DNA of 39,448 nt from Bacteroidales bacterium UBA1794. GTDB taxonomy: Bacteria; Bacteroidota; Bacteroidia; Bacteroidales; Bacteroidaceae. Positions within the stretch are counted from its first letter, which is position 1. Each line of letters starts with the position of its first letter. The translations under genes were made by a program, and so were the position numbers. This document shows positions 33,936 through 39,448 of the stretch, piece after piece. Below the pieces are notes generated by a model. That model had not been told where the DNA came from and made no database searches. It saw only the letters and a program-made list of their open reading frames with translations. The stretch is from assembly GCA_002315435.1 (NCBI GenBank), contig DCFW01000023.1, positions 1-39,448 on the forward strand, given 5' to 3'.

Positions 33936-34940
33936 ATGTGTATTATGTTTGAAGAAATAAAGAGAAAAGAGTTGTTGCTTTTGTGGAAAGATTTTCCTCA
34001 AGTTGCAAAATATATAACCAATTACGGTATAAATATTCCTGAATCAAGTGGGATGTCATTGGAAGATTATTTGAATAATATTTCCGAAGAAACTTATGAA
34101 GAAATAGGGATAGACAGGATAAGTCTATTGGTTAATATAGAAGGCTTTGTGGAAAAAAGCGAGGCGTCTACAAGTGTGGAGGATAATATAGAATCCATCA
34201 CTATAATAGGCGGGTATGATAAATCAGGGAATAAAGAAGACATTGAATTTGAACTGACTGTAGGAAGCATAACAGGCATAGTCGGTCCTACAGGATCAGG
34301 GAAAAGCCGTCTTTTGGCTGATATTGAATGGATGGCGGACAAAGATACTCCAACTGGAAGACAGATTCTTATAAATGGGAAAATAGCGGATAAGAAATCA
34401 CGCTTTGATCCTCAAAAAAAGCTAGTAGCTCAGCTGTCGCAGAATATGAACTTTGTGATGGATGCTTCAGTGGGTGAATTCATTCAGATGCATGCAGAAA
34501 GCAGATTCGTCACTAATGCGGATAAGGCTGTAAAGGAAGTGATTTGCAATGCCAATAAATTGGCGGGAGAAAGTTTTTCAGAAAGTGTTCCTTTGACAAG
34601 TCTTTCCGGCGGACAATCCAGAGCGTTGATGATCGCTGACGTCGCTTTTTTAAGCTCTTCACCGATAATCTTAATTGACGAAATAGAGAATGCCGGAATA
34701 GATCGGAAAATGGCATTGAGTCTATTAGTGGATAAGGAGAAGATTGTATTGATTTCAACTCATGACCCTATGTTGGCTTTGCTTGCTGATAAGAGAATTG
34801 TTATAAGGAACGGAGGAATTTCTCAGATCATCCAAACTTCTAAAGAGGAAATAAGTATTCTTTCTAAATTGGAGAATTTGGACAACAAGGTTCAGTCTCT
34901 GAGAAACCAATTGAGAAGAGGAGAGAAAATAAAATTTTAG
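33936..34940 (+). CDS. Soluble ABC-type ATPase with N-terminal ScdA_N/DUF1858-like domain
   Basis: This 334-residue protein has one ABC nucleotide-binding domain and no membrane segment. Walker A is GPTGSGKS (117-124), the ABC signature LSGGQ is at 223-227, Walker B ends in Asp248-Glu249 (ILIDE), and the H-loop His276 lies in STHD. The D-loop region reads ENAGID. The first 70 or so residues form a helical domain with the pattern FPQVAKYITNYGI..MSLEDYL, reminiscent of ScdA_N/DUF1858 domains but without their cysteines. A charged helix ends the protein. It starts 4 nt after the preceding stop; an in-frame ATG at 33945 is an alternative start. With no permease nearby, it probably acts on a protein partner, as soluble ABC ATPases such as methyl-CoM reductase component A2 do. 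Confidence 0.8.
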   Translation: MCIMFEEIKRKELLLLWKDFPQVAKYITNYGINIPESSGMSLEDYLNNISEETYEEIGIDRISLLVNIEGFVEKSEASTSVEDNIESITIIGGYDKSGNKEDIEFELTVGSITGIVGPTGSGKSRLLADIEWMADKDTPTGRQILINGKIADKKSRFDPQKKLVAQLSQNMNFVMDASVGEFIQMHAESRFVTNADKAVKEVICNANKLAGESFSESVPLTSLSGGQSRALMIADVAFLSSSPIILIDEIENAGIDRKMALSLLVDKEKIVLISTHDPMLALLADKRIVIRNGGISQIIQTSKEEISILSKLENLDNKVQSLRNQLRRGEKIKF

Positions 34941-35013
34941 TAACAACTTCTGTTTGTATTGTTGAATTGTTGCGGAACAAGAAAGCTTATTTTAAGGAAT
35001 TGTTATAATATAA

Positions 35014-35037
35014 TCGGGACGAGAGTACTCGCCCCGA
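35014..35037 (+). terminator. Terminator after the GTPase/ABC cluster
   Basis: Stem TCGGG-A-CGAG / CTCG-C-CCCGA (35014-35023 with 35028-35037, one A-C mismatch) closes loop AGTA. A run of eight T residues follows after a short CCGCAAAAAG spacer. It lies between converging genes (stops at 34940 and 35071) and may act on both. Confidence 0.65.
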
Positions 35038-35070
35038 CCGCAAAAAGTTTTTTTTATCTCAATTCTGTAA

Positions 35071-35721
35071 TTAATATCCAATGGTGAAGCGTTCTTGATG
35101 ATGGGCAGGCTTCTCCAGTTCATCAATCATTGCTACAGCGTAATCTTCTACTGAGATTTTACTATTGCCATCAGCATCAACAACTAAATCATCTTTTCCT
35201 AAACGAAATTTTCCGGTGCGTTTGCCAGGGCTTATATTGCTTGCAGGTGAGAAGAACACCCAATCAATCTCTTTCTCATTCGTCAATGTTTCCAGATAGA
35301 ATTTACCTAATGACTTGATTCCATCAGCAAGTATGGGATTCGGGAAATTAGCAGCATCCATCACACGTACTCTCGGTTTTACAAACAAAGTACCAGCACC
35401 TCCTACACATAACAGGCGTTTGACCCCTGATCGTTTGGCGGCTACGAGGATGCTGTTGTAATTGTTCTGAGTATCCTCATAGATGTTAGGATTCGTCCAT
35501 CCAGGATTATAAGCACTAATAACAGCATCTTTGCCTTTGGCTATGGAAATAAGTGTTTCGGTATCTGAAACATCACTTTTGACTACAGTAAGATTATTGT
35601 GTATCAGTGTGATTTTTGAAGGGTTACGTACTACGGCTGTCACTTTGTGACCACGGCTCAATGCTTCGTTTAACAGGGCTTTACCTACAAAGCCACTTGC
35701 TCCAATTAATATGATATTCAT
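35071..35721 (-). CDS. NAD(P)H-binding atypical short-chain dehydrogenase (NmrA/YwnB-like)
   Basis: This 216-residue protein has an N-terminal Rossmann fold with the glycine motif GASGFVGKAL, followed by VTAVVRNPSKI and the segment LTVVKSDVSDTETL typical of NAD(P)H-binding NmrA-like reductases or epimerase-like proteins. The ATG at 35721 gives MNIILIGASG, the usual N-terminus; an in-frame ATG nine codons upstream is less likely because it lies at the inferred transcription start. It is divergent from an HxlR-type regulator, a common arrangement in which the regulator controls a redox enzyme. The substrate is unknown. Confidence 0.87.
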   Translation of the reverse strand: MNIILIGASGFVGKALLNEALSRGHKVTAVVRNPSKITLIHNNLTVVKSDVSDTETLISIAKGKDAVISAYNPGWTNPNIYEDTQNNYNSILVAAKRSGVKRLLCVGGAGTLFVKPRVRVMDAANFPNPILADGIKSLGKFYLETLTNEKEIDWVFFSPASNISPGKRTGKFRLGKDDLVVDADGNSKISVEDYAVAMIDELEKPAHHQERFTIGY

Positions 35722-35946
35722 TGTTATATATGTGTTGATTGACTGCAAATATATTCAGTGGTAAAGACATATGCAAGATAATACTTTTTCCTCACTTAGT
35801 TACTTGAAGGTTAGTTTTTTATGAATAAACGCTTTTATGAATTAGGAATTAGTTTCATTTAACGATAATGTGTATTTATTTCTTTTTTACATTAGGTTTC
35901 TTTTGGAGAGTATTGTATATTTGCAGGCAAATTGGATGTCAATAGT
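35722..35946. promoter_or_regulatory. Divergent promoter region of the reductase and HxlR genes
   Basis: Two exact -7 boxes point outward: TATATTTG on the minus strand (35753-35746) for the reductase gene and TATATTTG on + (35916-35923) for the HxlR gene. Both continue as GCAG, so 11 bases are identical. They lie 162 bp apart. No convincing -33 was placed for either. Operator sites for HxlR are expected here but were not identified. Confidence 0.55.
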
Positions 35947-36309
35947 ATGAAACAAGTAGATGCTCGTTATTCGGACTGTCCGATAAGAAATGTGATTAGT
36001 CATTTCGGCGATAAATGGTCGATGTTGGTGTTATATACGCTTTTTTCAAAAGGTACTTTGCGGTTTAGCGAACTGCAACGGGAAATGCTTGATATTTCAC
36101 AGAAAATGTTGTCAAAGACATTGAAACGTTTGGAGCAGAACGGATTGGTTCTTCGTAAGGTGTATCCGGAAGTACCTCCTCGTGTGGAATATGCGTTGAG
36201 TGATTTAGGAAAGAGCCTGATACCTGCAATGGAACCTCTGTTAGACTGGTCCAAACAACATATGATCAGTTTTGTGCAGATAGCAGAGAGAGCAGAGGTG
36301 GTCGGATGA
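35947..36309 (+). CDS. HxlR-family winged helix-turn-helix regulator
   Basis: This 120-residue protein is an HxlR-type regulator: CPIRNVISHFGDKWSMLVLYTL, LRFSELQREMLDISQKMLSKTLKRLEQNGLV (recognition helix) and VEYALSDLGKSLIP. A single N-terminal cysteine, Cys11 in YSDCPIRN, is at the position used for thiol sensing of quinones, aldehydes or oxidants in YodB/QorR/HypR relatives. I chose the ATG at 35947; an in-frame TTG five codons upstream is less likely. It is divergent from the reductase gene and 19 nt upstream of a DMT exporter, so both are candidate targets. Confidence 0.9.
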   Translation: MKQVDARYSDCPIRNVISHFGDKWSMLVLYTLFSKGTLRFSELQREMLDISQKMLSKTLKRLEQNGLVLRKVYPEVPPRVEYALSDLGKSLIPAMEPLLDWSKQHMISFVQIAERAEVVG

Positions 36310-36328
36310 CTATTTTAAGAGAAAAAGA

Positions 36329-37225
36329 ATGAACCAACATAATAAGAGAACTGTCTTTCATATTGAAGCTATTCTCACCTCAATCATTTGGGGTACTACA
36401 TTTGTGTCTACCAAAGTGTTGATAACTCACGGAATGGTGCCTGAACAAATCATGTTGCTGCGTTTTTTGCTGGCATATGTGTGCATCTGGACGATCTCTC
36501 CTCATAAGCTTTGGGCTAATAACTTGAAGGATGAACTGATGTTTGTTGGGGTTGGATTGGCTGGAGGATCGCTTTATTTCTTAGCCGAGAACACTGCTTT
36601 GAAATTTACGCAGGCATGCAACGTGTCGATACTAATCAGTATAACTCCCTTGCTGACTGCTGTGGCATCGTCATTCTTTTATAAGAGTGAACGTATAAAC
36701 AAGTCTTTGTTATTTGGAGCTGTGGTGGCTCTTATTGGAGTAACTTGTGTGGTACTAAATGGTCATTTTGTATTAAAACTTAATCCACTAGGGGATATAC
36801 TCACTATAACGGCTTCGTTGATGTGGGTAGTGTATGGGTTGATATTAAAGAAATTGCAGATACAGGGTTATTCCTCTATATTTATTACCCGTAAAGTTTT
36901 CTTTTATGGTATTATTACTATTTTACCGGTATTCCTTATGACAGGAGCATCTATTGATTTCTCTGTACTGAGTGATTTTACAGTGCTAGGTAATTTGTGC
37001 TTCTTAGGTATTGTTGCCTCTTTCCTTTGTTACTTGTCATGGAACTATGTGGTGAACAAGATTGGGGTGGTGACGGTTACCAATTATCTTTATATTCAGC
37101 CGTTTGCAACATTCATAGTTTCAGCTATTGTATTGCATGAACGTATTACTCCTATAGCTATACTTGGTGGGGTATTGATTTTAGCAGGTGTATATCTTTC
37201 ACAAAGGCTGAAATCTTCTAATTAA
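36329..37225 (+). CDS. EamA/DMT-family inner-membrane transporter
   Basis: This 298-residue protein has about ten hydrophobic segments arranged as two EamA repeats, starting with IEAILTSIIWGTTFVSTKVL and with the second repeat near LGDILTITASLMWVVYGLIL. The drug/metabolite transporter family mostly exports amino acids, metabolites or toxic compounds. It begins 19 nt after the HxlR gene and is very likely co-transcribed with it, suggesting export of, or response to, the inducer. The substrate cannot be predicted from sequence. Confidence 0.9.
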   Translation: MNQHNKRTVFHIEAILTSIIWGTTFVSTKVLITHGMVPEQIMLLRFLLAYVCIWTISPHKLWANNLKDELMFVGVGLAGGSLYFLAENTALKFTQACNVSILISITPLLTAVASSFFYKSERINKSLLFGAVVALIGVTCVVLNGHFVLKLNPLGDILTITASLMWVVYGLILKKLQIQGYSSIFITRKVFFYGIITILPVFLMTGASIDFSVLSDFTVLGNLCFLGIVASFLCYLSWNYVVNKIGVVTVTNYLYIQPFATFIVSAIVLHERITPIAILGGVLILAGVYLSQRLKSSN

Positions 37226-37252
37226 TTTGATACACTGTAGTAAATAAATGTC

Positions 37253-37260
37253 TAATTTTG
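37253..37260 (+). promoter_or_regulatory. Candidate -7 box of the GT51 gene
   Basis: TAATTTTG fits TAnnTTTG and lies 24 nt before the ATG at 37285. An in-frame TTG codon at 37258 overlaps this box, which is why I reject it as the start. No well-placed -33 was seen. Confidence 0.45.
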
Positions 37261-37284
37261 CACCATATTTTTCATAAGAAGATC

Positions 37285-39303
37285 ATGCATGTAAAAATAA
37301 AAGCTGAGCAAGTAAAAAAAACGTTGATAATAGTACTAGGAGTATTGGTGGTAGCACTGATCATTCTTTTTATTGAACGTGATGCATTGCTTAATTATTA
37401 TGTTAAGAAAAAAGTGGCAAGTCTTGAACAGGAAGACAGCCTGAGCATTAAATATTCGGGATTACACATGGTAGGCTTGTCGCAAGTGCAGGTAAAAGAT
37501 GTTTCAGTGGTGCCTGTTGATCGGGATACATTGATGCGTATGAAAAGGGCTGCCATTGATTTGAATGTGTGGAAACTGTTACGCCTCACTCCGAGCGTGA
37601 AAAATATAGATATGGATGGGCTTGCTGTTACTTTTGTGAAAAAGGGCAGTAGATCCAATTACGATTTCTTGTTTAAGAAAAAGCAAAAGGAAGAGGATCA
37701 TCGCCGTGACTATGCAGCCCGTGTTCGTAAGTTGCTTGATTTAGCATTTAATGTGATGCCTTCTAACGGAAGTATGACCAATATGCTGTTCAGCATGAAG
37801 CGTGACAGTAGCTACCTATCGTTGAGTGTGCCTGATATGAAGGTGAATAATAATAATTATTCAGTGGATTTAATGGTGAAGGCTGACAATCGAGATTATA
37901 CGTTAAGGGCTGACGGTGCGCTTGATCCTGGTGATGATGAAATAAAAGCATCTATATATTCCAAGGATGGCGGTAAAGTGGAGCTTCCTTATGTACATCG
38001 TTTTTCAGGCGCAAAGGTTGCTTTTGATCGTGTGTCGTTTAGTTTGAAAGAGGAAACTTTCAGCGGTGATGTGTCGTTGTTCGGTAGTGCAGCGGTTAGT
38101 GGATTGGAAGTGTATCATCCGGGCATATCTCCTAATTTGATAAACCTTGATAATGGGAGCATCAACTATACGGTGAATGTAGGTGATGATTATTTTGAGT
38201 TGGATCGTTCCTCTGAGGTGAGATTCAATCATCTTACGTTTAATCCATATATTAAGGCTGAAAAGAAAGATAAGAAATGGCATCTGACGATGTCAATAGA
38301 CAAACCGATGTTTCCTGCTATTGAATTATTCTCGTCTATTCCACGTGGTTTGTTTTCCAATATTGATGGATTGAAAGTGACTGGTGATCTGTCATATCAT
38401 TTCTTGTTTGATATGGATTTTGATAATTTGGACGCTCTCAAGTTTGAGTCGAGCTTGACTCCTTATCATTTTCATGTGATAAGTATGGGAGCAACGAACT
38501 TGGCCAAGATGAATGGTCCGTTTATGTATACGGCTTACGATAATGGTCGGCCTGTACGCACCTTTATGATCGGGCCAAGTAATCCAAACTATCGCTCACT
38601 TGACAGTATTTCTCCCTATTTGCGAACAGCTTGTATGGAATCTGAGGATGGTATGTTTTTCCGTCATCAGGGATTCCGTATGGATGCATTGCGCAATGCT
38701 TTAGTATATGATTTGAAAAAGAAGAAATTTGCACGTGGTGGAAGTACCATTTCAATGCAACTTGTGAAAAATGTTTTTTTGAACAAGAATAAGAATTTAC
38801 TCCGTAAACTTGAAGAAGCGATGATTACCTGGTTGATAGAGAATGATCATATAACCAGTAAGTCGCGAATGTACGAAGTATATTTGAATATATGTGAATG
38901 GGCTCCTATGGTCTATGGTGCTAATGAGGCTGCCCAATTCTATTTTTCAAAAGATGCTTCACAGTTAACCCCAGAGGAGGCCATATTTCTGGCATCTATC
39001 ATACCGAAGCCGAAGCATTACCGTTCAGAATTTACTTCTGATGGTCAGTTGCGTGGATATTTATTGGGTTATTTCAGGCTAATTGCTAAATATTTGCGTA
39101 TAAATGGGTTGATAACCCCTGAACAAGAGGCAAATATACGTCCGGTGGTGCATCTCGGACCGCGTGCAGCAAAAGGATTTTCTCCGGTAAAGCAGGATTC
39201 TATTCTGCTAGATTCATTGAATATTAATAATGGAAATTTGATGCCTGATGAGGATGGGGATTTGCTAGAAGATCCAACAATGCAACAGGATAAGGCGAAC
39301 TAA
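37285..39303 (+). CDS. Membrane-anchored peptidoglycan glycosyltransferase (GT51) with AsmA-like N-terminal region
   Basis: This 672-residue protein has one N-terminal membrane helix (about 13-31), a long beta-rich region (about 35-425) and a GT51 domain (about 435-620) that polymerises lipid II glycan strands. GT51 motifs are the catalytic Glu454 in SEDGMFFRHQGF, RGGSTISMQLVKN (484 onward), and EVYLNICEWAPMVYGANEAA followed by LTPEEAIFLASIIPKP. There is no penicillin-binding transpeptidase domain, so it is monofunctional, yet nearly three times the length of E. coli MtgA. The N-terminal stretch SIKYSGLHMVGLSQVQVKDVSV..LNVWKLLRLTPSVKNIDMDG recalls AsmA/DUF748 repeats. That likeness is by eye only. 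Confidence 0.85.
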   Translation: MHVKIKAEQVKKTLIIVLGVLVVALIILFIERDALLNYYVKKKVASLEQEDSLSIKYSGLHMVGLSQVQVKDVSVVPVDRDTLMRMKRAAIDLNVWKLLRLTPSVKNIDMDGLAVTFVKKGSRSNYDFLFKKKQKEEDHRRDYAARVRKLLDLAFNVMPSNGSMTNMLFSMKRDSSYLSLSVPDMKVNNNNYSVDLMVKADNRDYTLRADGALDPGDDEIKASIYSKDGGKVELPYVHRFSGAKVAFDRVSFSLKEETFSGDVSLFGSAAVSGLEVYHPGISPNLINLDNGSINYTVNVGDDYFELDRSSEVRFNHLTFNPYIKAEKKDKKWHLTMSIDKPMFPAIELFSSIPRGLFSNIDGLKVTGDLSYHFLFDMDFDNLDALKFESSLTPYHFHVISMGATNLAKMNGPFMYTAYDNGRPVRTFMIGPSNPNYRSLDSISPYLRTACMESEDGMFFRHQGFRMDALRNALVYDLKKKKFARGGSTISMQLVKNVFLNKNKNLLRKLEEAMITWLIENDHITSKSRMYEVYLNICEWAPMVYGANEAAQFYFSKDASQLTPEEAIFLASIIPKPKHYRSEFTSDGQLRGYLLGYFRLIAKYLRINGLITPEQEANIRPVVHLGPRAAKGFSPVKQDSILLDSLNINNGNLMPDEDGDLLEDPTMQQDKAN

Positions 39304-39379
39304 AGATATTATGCTTGTGATACCCATGTGGCATTGATGATTATAAAAAGAGAGGGGCTTCTCAGTACCTCCCTTTATT

Positions 39380-39387
39380 TACCTTTG
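39380..39387 (+). promoter_or_regulatory. Candidate -7 box near the right edge
   Basis: TACCTTTG is an exact TAnnTTTG match, identical to the boxes of the two tRNA genes, 34 nt before a possible start codon at 39422. No good -33 was found 19-21 bp upstream. Confidence 0.45.
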
Positions 39388-39421
39388 TAAAAACTATGAC
39401 TTTAGAAAACTATTATTGAAA

Positions 39422-39448
39422 ATGAATTATTGCTGTCCGGTAAAAATT
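39422..39448 (+). CDS. Possible start of a gene cut by the window edge
   Basis: An ATG at 39422 opens a frame (MNYCCPVKI) that runs off the end after nine codons. A -7 box 34 nt upstream supports a gene start here, but nothing can be said about the product. The earlier ATG at 39396 hits a stop after seven codons. Confidence 0.3.

Noticed and set aside
39335..39379. Terminator after the GT51 gene
   Set aside because: The GAGAGGGG and CCTCCC segments pair only imperfectly and the T-tract is interrupted, so the evidence is too weak to annotate.

Overview
This window looks like a chromosomal segment from a Bacteroidales bacterium, probably Bacteroides or a close relative. The evidence is low GC content, a SusC/SusD outer-membrane pair, a B-type fumarate reductase operon, mostly weak Shine-Dalgarno sites, and repeated -7 boxes of the Bacteroidetes sigma-ABfr type (TAnnTTTG), several with a TTG or TTTG element 19-20 bp upstream. 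No phage, insertion sequence or CRISPR array was seen.

Layout. Positions 1-12541 hold the conserved translation/transcription block, all on +: the 3' end of tRNA-Thr, tuf, tRNA-Trp, secE, nusG, rplK, rplA, rplJ, rplL, a hairpin terminator/attenuator, then rpoB and rpoC with a strong terminator. Next come a PAP2-family phosphatase (-), the frdC-frdA-frdB operon (+) with a complete sigma-ABfr-type promoter and a terminator, a small ferredoxin-domain (DUF2148) protein, and an intergenic array of four 22-bp palindromic repeats. A GH15 enzyme (probable trehalase, +) converges on a fused trehalose-6-phosphate synthase/phosphatase (-); the two lie tail to tail and share a hairpin inside the 3' coding end of the synthase. 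A SusD/SusC pair (-) follows, separated by a 740-bp gap from a divergent AraC regulator. Then come a PNPOx-fold protein, an OmpA-like lipoprotein, a methyltransferase, and a divergent tRNA-Phe/tRNA-Pro pair with matching promoters.

The most intriguing region is 32149-34940, three tightly spaced + genes: a UreG/HypB-like GTPase with several Cys motifs, a protein with the look of an ABC solute-binding protein but no signal peptide and with conserved-looking cysteines, and an ABC-type ATPase with no membrane domain and an N-terminal helical domain resembling ScdA_N/DUF1858. There is no permease. I infer a cytosolic nucleotide-driven metal or cofactor handling system rather than a transporter; the target is unknown.

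The right end has an NAD(P)H-binding reductase-like protein (-) divergent from an HxlR regulator and a DMT-family exporter (+), with identical -7 boxes on both sides, then a membrane-anchored peptidoglycan glycosyltransferase (GT51) with a long AsmA-like N-terminal region. The last bases may begin another gene. Functional calls come from motif recognition only; no database search was run.
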